Source: Nonomuraea corallina (lineage in GTDB: Bacteria > Actinomycetota > Actinomycetes > Streptosporangiales > Streptosporangiaceae). From it: a DNA stretch of 64,000 nucleotides. A program made the translations under genes and the position numbers. Positions 40,246 through 48,024 of this stretch are shown here, one piece after another (positions within the stretch are counted from its first letter, which is position 1; each line of letters starts with the position of its first letter). Location of the stretch: assembly GCF_027620315.1 (NCBI RefSeq), contig NZ_JAPNNL010000001.1:44071-108070 (forward strand), in the 5' to 3' direction. The notes beneath the pieces are model-generated. The model was not told where the DNA came from. It saw nothing but the letters and a program-made list of their open reading frames with translations, and did not search any database.

Positions 40246-41795
40246 GCGCGGGGATGGGGCTGAGAGGCGACCGGATCGTCCGTTACGTGAACGCGTTCTG
40301 CCCGCACTGCCACGGCCGCGACCTCGACCGGGTGGAGCGGCTGAGCGGCTATCTGGCGGTACGCGACGGCAGGGTGTGGCTGGAGCGCGGCTGCCGGGAG
40401 CACGGGCTGGTGCGCACCCTCTACGACGAGGACCCGGAGATCCTGGCCTATCTGGAGGAGTGGACCGCGCCGACCAAGCAGCACGTGCCGGATCTCGCGG
40501 GCAACTTCGACCCGGTGCCCGCCGCGTACCTGAAGGGGCTTCCCGAGCTGCAGACGCAGCACACGTGCATCCTGCTGGAGGACATCGCGGAGGCGTGCAA
40601 CCTGCGCTGCCCGACCTGTTTCGCCGGCAGTTCGCCCGAGCTGAGCGGCGTGGTGCCGGTCGCCGAGGTGCTGGCGAACGTGGACCAGCGGCTGGCCAGG
40701 GAGAACGGCAGGCTCGACGTGCTCATGTTGAGCGGCGGCGAGCCGACCCTGCATCCCGAGCTGGAGACGCTGCTGCGCGAGCTGGCCGGACGCCCGGTCA
40801 CGCGCATCCTGATCAACACCAACGGCGTGCTGATCGCCCGCGACGACGCCCTGCTCGACCTGCTCACCGAGCATCGCGAGCGGGTGGAGGTCTACCTGCA
40901 GTACGACGGCTCCTCGGCGGAGGCGTCCAGGCACCACCGCGGCGGTGATCTGCGCGGGCTCAAGCGGCAGGCGGTGGAGCGGCTCTCGGCACGGGAGATC
41001 TTCACCACGCTGGTGATGACGGCGGCGCTCGGCGTGAACGACGGCGAGATCGGCGACGTCGTCCGCCTTGCGCTCGACACGCCGTTCGTGGGCGGGGTGT
41101 CGTTGCAGCCCCAGTTCGGCTCCGGCAGGTCGGGGGCGATCGACCCGATGGACCGGCTGACCCACACGGGCGTGCTCAAGCGGCTCGGCCCGCAGACCGG
41201 CGGGCTGGTGACGTGGCGTGACCTGACCGCGCTGCCGTGCTCCCACCCGCACTGCTGCTCGGTCGGCTACCTCATCCGTGACGACTCCGGTGCGTGGCGT
41301 TCGCTGACGGCGCTGATCGGTCACGACCGGCTCAAGGAGAACCTGGGCCTGGTCTCCAATCGCATCGCCGACAGCGAGATCCCCCGCGAGTTGCGCCTGG
41401 CGGTGCAGGAGTCGCTGCTCGGCCTGCTGTCGGAACAGTCATCGCTGTCGCACCCGCAGATCGGCGACCTGTGGCGGAACATCTGCGAGAACTGCGACCT
41501 CGGCGTCTCCACCCTGCTCACCCTGGCCTCGTCGGCCCTGCCCGGCCGGCGCAAGAAGCTGCGCCGGATGATGGGCGAGCGGGTAGTCCGGATCACCATC
41601 AAGCCGTTCATGGACCTCTCGACCATGATCGAGGAGCGGCTCACGCAGTGCTGCGTGCACGTGGGCACGCGGGCGGGCCAGGACCAGTGCGCGCCGTTCT
41701 GCGCGGTGCAGGCGTGGCCGCAGCTCTCGGCGCAGCGGCTGTCGGCGGTGGCGTCCGAGCCTCGGCTGCGGCTCCCGCTGGAGGTGCTCCCGTGA
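40242..41795 (+). CDS. Radical SAM protein resembling the MJ0619/Tes family
   Basis: 517 residues. N-terminal zinc-like cluster C20-PH-C23 and Cys51, then the radical SAM site C119-NLR-C123-PT-C126 (EACNLRCPTCFAGSS), the GGE motif LMLSGGEPTLHPE, NTNGV, and a long C-terminal region with CSHPHCC, ICENCDLG and CCVHVGTRAGQDQCAPFC that could bind more clusters. N-terminal CxxC plus CNLRCPxCFA plus a Cys-rich C-terminus is the layout of MJ0619-type enzymes, which include the archaeal tetraether synthase Tes and pterin methyltransferase candidates. Pairing with an Lgt-like protein points to a lipid substrate. That role is inference. Confidence 0.82.
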   Translation: MSAGMGLRGDRIVRYVNAFCPHCHGRDLDRVERLSGYLAVRDGRVWLERGCREHGLVRTLYDEDPEILAYLEEWTAPTKQHVPDLAGNFDPVPAAYLKGLPELQTQHTCILLEDIAEACNLRCPTCFAGSSPELSGVVPVAEVLANVDQRLARENGRLDVLMLSGGEPTLHPELETLLRELAGRPVTRILINTNGVLIARDDALLDLLTEHRERVEVYLQYDGSSAEASRHHRGGDLRGLKRQAVERLSAREIFTTLVMTAALGVNDGEIGDVVRLALDTPFVGGVSLQPQFGSGRSGAIDPMDRLTHTGVLKRLGPQTGGLVTWRDLTALPCSHPHCCSVGYLIRDDSGAWRSLTALIGHDRLKENLGLVSNRIADSEIPRELRLAVQESLLGLLSEQSSLSHPQIGDLWRNICENCDLGVSTLLTLASSALPGRRKKLRRMMGERVVRITIKPFMDLSTMIEERLTQCCVHVGTRAGQDQCAPFCAVQAWPQLSAQRLSAVASEPRLRLPLEVLP

Positions 41796-42064
41796 CGGCG
41801 CCGTACCGACCGGCCGAAAAAGATCCCGCGCCGTACGATCCGCTCCGGTTGTGTGTGTACGCGACGATCGCGCTGCTCGCCTGGCTGTTCGGGCCGTGGG
41901 CGCTGCTGGCCTTCGCCGGGCTGGGGTTCGCGGGTTACTGGAAGGCGCGGCGGGCCGGGCTGACCCGGAGCAAGTGCCTGCTCCGGGACACCCGGCTGGT
42001 GCTCGCCTACCTGGGCGTGCTCGCGCTGGCGGCGGTGACGGCGATCGTGCTGTCCTTCACCTGA
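41792..42064 (+). CDS. Small membrane protein of the radical SAM operon
   Basis: 90 residues starting in a GTGA overlap with the radical SAM stop. Pro-rich cytoplasmic start (TAPYRPAEKDPAPYDPLRL), spans VYATIALLAWLFGPWALLAFAGLGFAGYW and LVLAYLGVLALAAVTAIVLS, with a basic loop KARRAGLTRSKCLLRD between them. Tight coupling suggests a membrane platform or helper for the enzyme before it. Not recognised otherwise. Confidence 0.78.
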   Translation: MTAPYRPAEKDPAPYDPLRLCVYATIALLAWLFGPWALLAFAGLGFAGYWKARRAGLTRSKCLLRDTRLVLAYLGVLALAAVTAIVLSFT

Positions 42065-42139
42065 CGGCGAGCGTCACTCGTCGAGTTCCGCCGAATGGTC
42101 CACGAATCCAGGGACCGTTGGAGGGGCGGTTCTGTTGCA

Positions 42140-42598
42140 CTACTCGGTAGGCACGTACAGGGAGAGGGTCTCGGCGACGCAGGCGGGGCGGCGCTCGCCC
42201 TCGACCTCGACGGTCATCTTGAGCGCGGACAGGTAGCCCGCCGGGGTGCCCTTGACGCTGGTCAGCTCGGCGGTGGCGCGGACGCGGGAGCCGACCGGGA
42301 CGGGGCGGGGGAAGCGGACCTTGTTCAGGCCGAAGTTGACGCCCATCTGGATGCCCTCGACGCGGATCAGCTCGAACATGAACGACGGCAGCAGCGACAG
42401 GCTCAGGTAGCCGTGCGCGATCGTGCCGCCGAAGGGGCCCTCCTTGGCGCGTTCCACGTCGACGTGGATCCACTGGTGGTCGTCGGTGGCGTCGGCGAAC
42501 AGGTTCACCCGGTCCTGGGTGATCGTGCGCCACTCGGTGGGGCCGAAGGTCTCGCCGACGCCGTCCTTGAGTTCCTGGATGTTCGCGAAGGTCCGCAT
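42140..42598 (-). CDS. MaoC family dehydratase (R-specific enoyl hydratase type)
   Basis: 152 residues, single hot-dog domain. The catalytic segment is ADATDDHQWIHVDVERAKEGPFGGTIAHGYLSLSLLPSF, with Asp40 and His45 as the hydratase pair and the downstream GxTIAHGYLSL helix. Length and sequence fit stand-alone MaoC/NodN-like enzymes that hydrate trans-2-enoyl thioesters to R-3-hydroxyacyl thioesters. No fatty-acid genes adjoin it. Confidence 0.9.
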   Translation of the reverse strand: MRTFANIQELKDGVGETFGPTEWRTITQDRVNLFADATDDHQWIHVDVERAKEGPFGGTIAHGYLSLSLLPSFMFELIRVEGIQMGVNFGLNKVRFPRPVPVGSRVRATAELTSVKGTPAGYLSALKMTVEVEGERRPACVAETLSLYVPTE

Positions 42599-42829
42599 GA
42601 GGCCGAACGTTATCAGCCGGGCCGTTGCGAAGATCTTTACCTGAAATCATCGCGCACCTGTTCGAGTCCGCGCTACAGTCGTAGGCACGCGAGTCGAACA
42701 GAGGTTCGGCCTGGTGGAAGGGGGGTGTGTCCAGTGGCGGTGCTCGCAGTGCCCTCTGCCCGGACACGCCGTCGCGCTTTCTTCCCGAATCTAAGACGGC
42801 CGCTATATGGCGCAATAAAGTCGGAGAGC

Positions 42830-44011
42830 GTGGATCCTGTGCGCAATCCCTACGCTCCCGGAGCCGGACAGCGTCCCCCGGAGCTCGCCGGGCGCGACCG
42901 TGAGCTGCAGCAGTTCGAGGTCGTGCTGGAGCGGGTGGCCCGCGGGCGGCCCGAGCGCAGCATGGTCGTCACCGGCCTGCGCGGCGTCGGCAAGACCGTG
43001 CTGCTCAACACGTTCCGTTCGATGGCCATCCAGCGACTGTGGGGCACCGGCAAGATCGAGGCCAGGCCCGACCAGTCGATCCGCAGGCCCGTCGCCGCCG
43101 CCCTCCACATGGCGATCCGCGAGCTGGCCCCGCGCCACCGCGCGCCGGAGCGCATCGAGGAGTTCCTCGGCGTGCTGAAGGCGTTCGCGATGCGCGACCC
43201 GTCCGCCGCCAAGGGCACCTCCCACTGGTCGCCCGGCATCGAGGTGCCGGCCACGCGCGGCCGGGCCGACTCCGGCGACCTGGAGATCGACCTCACCGAG
43301 CTGTTCGTCGACGCCTCCGGGGTGGCGACCGACCTGGGCGTGGGCATCGCGCTGTTCATCGACGAGATGCAGGACGTCCAGCCCGCCGACATCTCCGCGC
43401 TGTGCGCCGCCTGCCACGAGCTGTCCCAGAGCGGCGGCCCGCTGATCGTGGTCGGGGCCGGGCTGCCCCACCTGCCGAGCGTGCTGTCGGCGAGCAAGAG
43501 CTACTCCGAGCGGCTCTTCCGCTACGCCCGCATCGACAAGCTCGACCGCGAGGCCGCCGACCTGGCGCTCATGCTGCCCGCCCGCGAGGAGGACGTCGAG
43601 TTCACCCAGGAGGCGCTCGACGCCCTCTACGACGCGGCCGAGGGCTACCCCTACTTCGTGCAGGCCTACGGCAAGGTCGCCTGGGACCTCGCGCCGCGCA
43701 GCCCGATCACGCTCGACGACGTCCGCGTCTCGGCGCCGGAGGCCGAGGAGGAGCTGGCGGTGGGCTTCTTCGGCAGCCGCTATGAGCGCGCGACCCCGGC
43801 CGAGCGCGACTACATGCGGGCCATGGCCGAGATCGGCGACGAGCCGGTGGCGACCGCCGAGGTGGCGGAGGCGCTGGGCCGCAAGCCGTCGAGCCTGTCC
43901 CCCGCCCGCGACAGTCTGATCAAGAAGGGTCTGATCTACAGCGCCGAGCGCGGGCTGATCGCGTTCACCGTGCCGCACTTCGGGAGGTTCCTGCGTGCCC
44001 AACCGATCTAG
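42830..44011 (+). CDS. AAA ATPase (Orc1/Cdc6-like, AAA_16)
   Basis: 393 residues from GTG 42830, with GGAG four bases before it and a TATATG -10-like hexamer at 42804. N-terminal ELAGRDRELQQFEVVL precedes the P-loop VVTGLRGVGKTVLLN; Walker B is IALFIDEMQDVQ; sensor 1 LIVVGAGLPHLP; sensor 2 region LDREAADLALMLPA. A C-terminal winged helix (AEVAEALGRKPSSLSPARDSLIKKGLI) resembles the DNA-binding part of Orc1/Cdc6-type ATPases. Conserved in actinomycetes with no settled role. A strong hairpin follows the stop. The 231-bp gap before it holds only promoter-like sequence. Confidence 0.83.
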   Translation: MDPVRNPYAPGAGQRPPELAGRDRELQQFEVVLERVARGRPERSMVVTGLRGVGKTVLLNTFRSMAIQRLWGTGKIEARPDQSIRRPVAAALHMAIRELAPRHRAPERIEEFLGVLKAFAMRDPSAAKGTSHWSPGIEVPATRGRADSGDLEIDLTELFVDASGVATDLGVGIALFIDEMQDVQPADISALCAACHELSQSGGPLIVVGAGLPHLPSVLSASKSYSERLFRYARIDKLDREAADLALMLPAREEDVEFTQEALDALYDAAEGYPYFVQAYGKVAWDLAPRSPITLDDVRVSAPEAEEELAVGFFGSRYERATPAERDYMRAMAEIGDEPVATAEVAEALGRKPSSLSPARDSLIKKGLIYSAERGLIAFTVPHFGRFLRAQPI

Positions 44012-44026
44012 ACGGCACCCCTAGTC

Positions 44027-44070
44027 CTCTATTGGGTTGTCTAGAGGGGAAGCTAGATAGCCCAATAGAG
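44027..44070. terminator. Long stem-loop between convergent genes, in a CTAG-rich gap
   Basis: CTCTATTGGGTTGTCTAG (44027-44044) pairs with CTAGATAGCCCAATAGAG (44053-44070): 18 bp in RNA with two G-U wobbles and an 8-nt loop. It sits 15 bases after the ATPase stop and 38 before the stop of the convergent gene, so it likely ends both transcripts. The 105-bp gap is AT-rich and holds six CTAG tetranucleotides, two of which contain the flanking stop codons. Confidence 0.65.
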
Positions 44071-44108
44071 TTAAATCGTCATGCCTGTCGAGGGAAATCT
44101 AGCCCTCT

Positions 44109-44915
44109 CTAGCGCCAAACCGATACGGGCGCATACGAGGGCAGAGACTCGTTGTCCGCAGCGACCACCGCCACCCTCACGGCGGGTCGGCGGCCGGCCA
44201 TGAACACGGCGAACACCACGTCGTCATGCTCGTGGTTCTTGAAGACGAAGAACCGCCAGCACAGCTCGCGCCAGCTGTCGTACGGCTCGGGCGAGGCGAG
44301 CCGCTCCCGCTCGGCGCGCCACGTGCCGCTCGCCCGCAGCCGCGCCAGCATGACCCCCTCGGCGGGTCCCGGGCGCTGCTCGCACGGGGCCCGGTGCCTC
44401 ACTCGCTCGACCAGCTCCTCGATCTCGGGCGAGAGCACGGCCAGCACCACCAGCCCGGCCAGCAGGAACCCCCACGACGGCTGGGCGAACGCCACCCACC
44501 CGGGCACCGGCGCCCACACCGACAGCGCGGCCAGCCCGGCCAGCGTCATCGTCCTGGCGATCGACCGTACGTCGACCGGCGCCGAGCTGACCTCGCCGAA
44601 GCATCCGCATCCCGCGTCCGGCCGGCGCCGGCGCAGCTCCAGGAGCACGTACGTGGACATGGAGAAGAACGCGACCGACGCCCAGCGGATGGCCGGGTGC
44701 GTGGAGAGCAGCAGCCCGGCCGCCAGCGCCAACTCGCCCGCCGCGCAGACCAACAGCGCCGGGGCCTGGAAGCGGGCGGGCACCAGCACGGCCGGCCCGA
44801 GCCTGGCCAGCGCGGTCGGCTCCCTGCCGGACCGGCTGACCGCGACCTTCGCCGCCGCGCCGAGACACAGCAGCACGATCAGGACCGGCAGCTGCGATGC
44901 CAGCACGTCCCTCAC
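44109..44915 (-). CDS. MauE-like redox membrane protein with cytoplasmic C-terminal domain
   Basis: 268 residues from GTG 44915 (GTGA overlap with the preceding gene). Four spans over the first 160 residues (LPVLIVLLCLGAAAKVAVS; LLVCAAGELALAAGLLL; WASVAFFSMSTYVLLEL; FLLAGLVVLAVLS) with the MauE-type C103-G-C105-FGEVSSAPVDVRSIARTM motif. A further 100-residue soluble tail (EELVERVRHRAPCEQ, then RASGTWRAERERLASPEPYD, WRFFVFKNHEHDDVVFAVFM) is absent from ordinary MauE proteins. Co-translated with a Cys-rich protein, its probable redox client. Distinct from the MauE protein at 24886. Confidence 0.78.
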   Translation of the reverse strand: MRDVLASQLPVLIVLLCLGAAAKVAVSRSGREPTALARLGPAVLVPARFQAPALLVCAAGELALAAGLLLSTHPAIRWASVAFFSMSTYVLLELRRRRPDAGCGCFGEVSSAPVDVRSIARTMTLAGLAALSVWAPVPGWVAFAQPSWGFLLAGLVVLAVLSPEIEELVERVRHRAPCEQRPGPAEGVMLARLRASGTWRAERERLASPEPYDSWRELCWRFFVFKNHEHDDVVFAVFMAGRRPAVRVAVVAADNESLPSYAPVSVWR

Positions 44916-45853
44916 CCCAATCCGATCTGCGCGTTGAAACAGCCCTTGACCAGGTCTCCGCCAAGTTCCACGTACGTGAGCGGCGACAGCTCGGCGATCC
45001 GCCCGCGCGGAGAGGTGTCGCACTCGACGCAGCGGTCGCAGAAGCGGCCGGCGACGCATCCGCACGCGACGATCGGCACGTTCGCCGAGCGGCCGGTGCA
45101 GACGTTGTGCACCTGCAGCAGCGAGCCGAGCGCGAGGTACGGCAGGCCCGCGCACGACACCCCGGCGTCCGGGCAGCCGGCGTCCGAGCGCTCCACCATG
45201 GGGTAGGAGGCTCCCCACTCGTCCTCGTCGAAGGCGTCGGACCAGGTGACGGTGCCGGAGATCCGGGCGGTCGTGCCGCCGTAGGCGGGCGGCGGCGGCG
45301 GGACCGAGCGCGCCGGGTAGGCGGGCTGGGAGGTGGCGGGCAGCACGGCCAGCGCCGTCCCGTCCTTCCTGACCCCGATCGCGTCGAACAGGTAGCCCGG
45401 CTCGAACTGGGGGTGGCGCACCCGCAGCCTGCCGGTCGCGCGGTACGGGATGACGATGGTCCGGCGGCCCCGGTGCGGCCCGCAGTCGAGCTCGACCCGC
45501 ACGTCCTTGCGGCCTTCCCAGGACCTGATCGTGCCGGTGATGCGGAGCGTCTCGGCCCAGATGTGCTCGACCACGCGGCCCTCGCGCGTACGCATGACGA
45601 CCCTGGCCCCGAGGGGCAGGTCGGCGGGCGCGACGTCGCCGCCGTGCCAGGCCTTCGCCCACGGCGCGATCACCAGGCGCTCGTCCGCGCCATCGGGGGT
45701 CTCGACGAGGACGAGGTGCGGGCTGATGTCGCGGATCTGGCCGGTGACCGCGCGGAGCGGCGCTCCCCCGGCCGTCTGCCCCGGGAAGCCCTGCTCGCGG
45801 CCCAGCACCGCCGCGGCCAGCGTCCGCCTGCGGTCAACGCTCGGATACGCCAT
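44912..45853 (-). CDS. Cys-rich protein with RlpA-like C-terminal domain, partner of MauE-like protein
   Basis: 313 residues. The N-terminal half is beta-rich with repeated RVxVELDCG/RRTIVIPYR strands; no signal peptide or membrane span is seen. After a Pro-rich linker (PARSVPPPPPAYGG) the C-terminal 110 residues hold ten Cys: SDAGCPDAGVSCAGLPYLALG, VHNVCTGRSANVPIVACGCVAGRFCDRCVECDTSPRGRIAELSP and LVKGCFNAQIGLG. The LGS..V.N..TG..v.V...G..........D.S......L.P..Y..LG pattern recalls RlpA/double-psi barrel domains. Coupled by GTGA to the MauE-like gene, hinting that the Cys residues form disulfides. How it would leave the cell is unclear. Confidence 0.7.
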   Translation of the reverse strand: MAYPSVDRRRTLAAAVLGREQGFPGQTAGGAPLRAVTGQIRDISPHLVLVETPDGADERLVIAPWAKAWHGGDVAPADLPLGARVVMRTREGRVVEHIWAETLRITGTIRSWEGRKDVRVELDCGPHRGRRTIVIPYRATGRLRVRHPQFEPGYLFDAIGVRKDGTALAVLPATSQPAYPARSVPPPPPAYGGTTARISGTVTWSDAFDEDEWGASYPMVERSDAGCPDAGVSCAGLPYLALGSLLQVHNVCTGRSANVPIVACGCVAGRFCDRCVECDTSPRGRIAELSPLTYVELGGDLVKGCFNAQIGLG

Positions 45854-46053
45854 GACTCATAGGGTCACACGGTTGACGGAGAGGTCGTGTCACTTGCCGC
45901 AGAGGAGAGCAAAATACGCATCCCCCAGTGAAGGAGATGACATCCGGCGTCGCACATTCCGCCACCGACCTTGACGGACCTTTATCGTCGGCGGGCCGAA
46001 ACCTGATTTGCGGTTCAGCCTGATCAGGCCGCGGGCCTGCGATTCTGGCCACG

Positions 46054-46557
46054 ATGCAGACGGCCAGGTGGGAAGAGGAGTTCCGCGAGTACGTGCGAGC
46101 GCGCGGGCCGGCGCTGCTCCGTGCCGCCAGGCAGCTCACCGGACACCCGCTGGACGCGGAGGATCTGCTGCAGAACGCGCTCACCAAGACATATCTGGCC
46201 TGGGATCGCATCCAGGACAGAGCCGCCCTGGACGGGTACGTGCGGCGAGCCATGGTGAACATCAACATCTCGCAGTGGCGGCGGCGGAAGCTGGAAGAGT
46301 ACCCCTCGGACGACCTGCCCGACATGGCCACCGGGGCGGAAGCCGCCTCCGGCGAGTTGCACGAGCGGCTGGAGCAGGCGTTGCAGGGGCTGCCCGACCG
46401 CATGCGGGCCGCGATCGTGCTGCGGTACTACGAGGACATGACCGAACCGGAGATCGCCAACAGGCTCGGCATCAGCGTCGGCACGGTGAAGAGCACGGTG
46501 TCGCGGGCGATGGCCAAGCTCAGGACCGAGCTGTCACCTCTCCGGCCGCCCCTGTAG
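46054..46557 (+). CDS. SigE-family RNA polymerase sigma factor
   Basis: 167 residues of the actinobacterial SigE/SigM-type ECF group: region 2 FREYVRARGPALLRAARQLTGHPLDAEDLLQNALTKTYLAW, region 4 LEQALQGLPDRMRAAIVLRYYEDMTEPEIANRLGISVGTVKSTVSRAMAKL. No anti-sigma gene adjoins it. Its last 38 bases overlap the convergent MarR gene. The 200-bp gap upstream contains a TTGACG/TTTATC pair too close to be a promoter. Confidence 0.9.
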   Translation: MQTARWEEEFREYVRARGPALLRAARQLTGHPLDAEDLLQNALTKTYLAWDRIQDRAALDGYVRRAMVNINISQWRRRKLEEYPSDDLPDMATGAEAASGELHERLEQALQGLPDRMRAAIVLRYYEDMTEPEIANRLGISVGTVKSTVSRAMAKLRTELSPLRPPL

Positions 46558-47044
46558 CCCCGGCCGGCGTCGTGTCTTCGGCTCCGGCCGTCGCGCAGGG
46601 TCGTACGACGCTCCTGATCTTGCGGAGCGTGGCCAGGAACGCCGTCAGCTCCTCCTCGGGAAGCGGGCCGGTGAAAAGCTCGTCGACGTCGGCCAGATGC
46701 TGGGGCAGCACCTCGTCCAGCTTCGCCAGCCCGGCCGGGGTGAGGGTGGCGTACGAGGCGCGACGATCCGTGGCGCACGCTTCGCGGATGACCAAGCCGT
46801 CACGTTCCAAACGGTCGACCACCCGGGTCACGCCGCTCGTGGACAGGCCGGTCTGAGCCGCCAGGTCGGTCATGCGCAGCGCGTGCCGGGGCGAGCGACC
46901 GAGCCTGATCAGCGTCTCGAAGTCGATCTCCGACAGCCCGGCGGCGTTGAACACCGCCTGCATCCGGGCCGTCAGCCCCGCGTACACCTCGGACAGCAGC
47001 CCGATGGCCGTCAGCCGAGGGTCGTTCATGTTGGTCACCGTCAT
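46520..47044 (-). CDS. MarR family transcriptional regulator
   Basis: 174 residues from ATG 47044 (ATG 47029 is an alternative). Winged HTH: ALRMTDLAAQTGLSTSGVTRVVDRLERDGLVIREACATDRRASYATLT, dimerisation helices on each side, and a disordered Ala/Thr-rich tail of about 20 residues (AGAEDTTPAGATGAAG). Divergent from the YceI gene with repeated CTGTAGATG sequences in the gap, so it probably controls YceI and itself. Confidence 0.88.
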   Translation of the reverse strand: MTVTNMNDPRLTAIGLLSEVYAGLTARMQAVFNAAGLSEIDFETLIRLGRSPRHALRMTDLAAQTGLSTSGVTRVVDRLERDGLVIREACATDRRASYATLTPAGLAKLDEVLPQHLADVDELFTGPLPEEELTAFLATLRKIRSVVRPCATAGAEDTTPAGATGAAGEVTARS

Positions 47045-47045
47045 A

Positions 47046-47105
47046 CTGTAGATGACGATAGTTGACGGAGGGAATATTCCTCCTGTAGATGTTTGTTGTC
47101 GCAAC
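47046..47105. promoter_or_regulatory. Repeat-bearing divergent promoter region of MarR/YceI
   Basis: CTGTAGATG occurs at 47046-47054 and 47083-47091 (37 bp period), and a perfect dyad GTTG-TCG-CAAC lies at 47095-47105. AT-rich sequence (ggaatattcc, itself a palindrome) separates them. Likely MarR operators. Confidence 0.45.
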
Positions 47106-47143
47106 TGTCCGCACAACAAGCTCGTCTGTCCGAAGGAACCCTC

Positions 47144-47707
47144 ATGAGCACTCGCACCTGGAACGGCCTGACCATCCCCGCCCCGGGCACCTACGCCCTC
47201 GACGTCGCCCACACCACCATCGGCTTCGTCGTCAAGCACATGATGGTCAGCAAGGTCCGCGGCAACTTCTCGGACTTCTCCGGCACCGTCACGATCGCCG
47301 AGGACCTCCTGCAGTCGACCGCCGAGCTCACGATCAAGACCGAGAGCATCAGCACCGGCGTCGCCGACCGCGACGGCCACCTGCGCAGCGACGACTTCCT
47401 CTCCGTCGAGAAGTTCCCCCAGATCACCTTCAAGAGCAAGCGCGTCGTCGCGGCCGGCGGCGACGAGTTCACGGTCGTCGGCGACCTGACGATCCGTGAC
47501 GTCACCAAGGAAGTCGAGCTCGCGGTCGAGTACGGCGGCGCCGGCACCAACCCGTGGGGCCAGCCGGTGTGGGGCTTCTCGATCACCACGGAGGTCGACC
47601 GCGAGGCGTTCGGCCTGACCTGGAACCAGGCCCTGGAGACGGGCGGCGTCCTGGTCGGCAAGACCGTCAAGATCGAGATCGAGGGCGAGGCCAACCCGGC
47701 CGCCTGA
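47144..47707 (+). CDS. YceI family protein
   Basis: 187 residues: the lipocalin-like YceI barrel with TYALDVAHTTIGFVVKHMMVSKVRGNFSDFSG at the start, GVADRDGHLRSDDFLSVEKFPQITFKS in the middle and WGFSITTEVDREAFGLTWNQ late. Members bind isoprenoid or amphiphilic ligands. No signal peptide, so this is the cytoplasmic type frequent in actinomycetes. SD GAAGGAA precedes ATG 47144. Divergent from a MarR regulator. A hairpin with U-tract follows. Confidence 0.92.
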   Translation: MSTRTWNGLTIPAPGTYALDVAHTTIGFVVKHMMVSKVRGNFSDFSGTVTIAEDLLQSTAELTIKTESISTGVADRDGHLRSDDFLSVEKFPQITFKSKRVVAAGGDEFTVVGDLTIRDVTKEVELAVEYGGAGTNPWGQPVWGFSITTEVDREAFGLTWNQALETGGVLVGKTVKIEIEGEANPAA

Positions 47708-47710
47708 CCT

Positions 47711-47797
47711 TTGCCCACAGTTATCCACAGCCCGAAGCCCGCCTCCGACCAGGGGCGGGCCCTTTTCCACAGCCGGTTACCCACAGGGTGTGGAAGA
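47711..47797. other. Cluster of DnaA-box-like sequences
   Basis: Within 87 bp after the YceI stop lie TTGCCCACA (47711), TTATCCACA (47721, perfect consensus), TTTTCCACA (47763) and TTACCCACA (47777) in one orientation, plus an inverted TGTGGAAGA (47789). No gene overlaps them. Confidence 0.5.
47737..47766 (+). terminator. Intrinsic terminator after YceI
   Basis: GCCCGCCTC (47737-47745) pairs with GGGGCGGGC (47752-47760), 9 bp with one wobble, followed by CCTTTT. Thirty bases after the YceI stop and embedded in the DnaA-box cluster. Confidence 0.6.
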
Positions 47798-47876
47798 CTC
47801 GCGGTAGGTGCACAGGACAACCGCTTTGCCGCCTGGGCCGAAGGCCGGTACGCTAACCCTGGCCACACGGCTACCA

Positions 47877-47966
47877 GGAGGATTCGCCTAGTCAGGTCTA
47901 TGGCGCCGCACTGCTAATGCGGTTTGGGTTTACCGCCCATCCGGGGTTCAAATCCCCGATCCTCCG
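47877..47966 (+). tRNA. tRNA-Ser (anticodon GCU)
   Basis: Class II tRNA of 90 nt: acceptor GGAGGAT/ATCCTCC, anticodon loop with CTGCTAA (GCU), a long variable arm (GGTTTGGGTTTACCGCCCATCC region), T arm GGGGTTCAAATCCCC, discriminator G. CCA not encoded. A terminator follows immediately. Its 3' end is an integration site: an integrase tail lies just beyond. Confidence 0.95.
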
Positions 47967-48014
47967 CAGGTGAAAGGCCCTTTTCCCGTAGATGGGGAGA
48001 GGGCCTTTTTGATC
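47956..48014 (+). repeat. Left att-like direct repeat (tRNA-Ser 3' end and terminator)
   Basis: Runs from CCGATCCT in the tRNA acceptor through the terminator to GATC. A 57-bp near-copy lies at 52153-52209; the last 21 bases (GGGGAGAGGGCCTTTTTGATC) are identical. Includes the terminator hairpin 47972-48009 (AAAGGCCC...GGGCCTTTTT). The pair brackets the island. Confidence 0.7.
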
Positions 48015-48024
48015 TCTGTGGGCG

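Noticed and set aside
45934..46020. 27-codon plus-strand frame (MTSGVAHSATDLDG...) with AAGGAG
   Set aside because: The SD abuts the ATG with no spacing and codon use is not biased; likely chance.
47711..47797. Chromosomal origin of replication
   Set aside because: Several DnaA-like boxes occur, but no dnaA, dnaN, gyr or long box-rich region is present.
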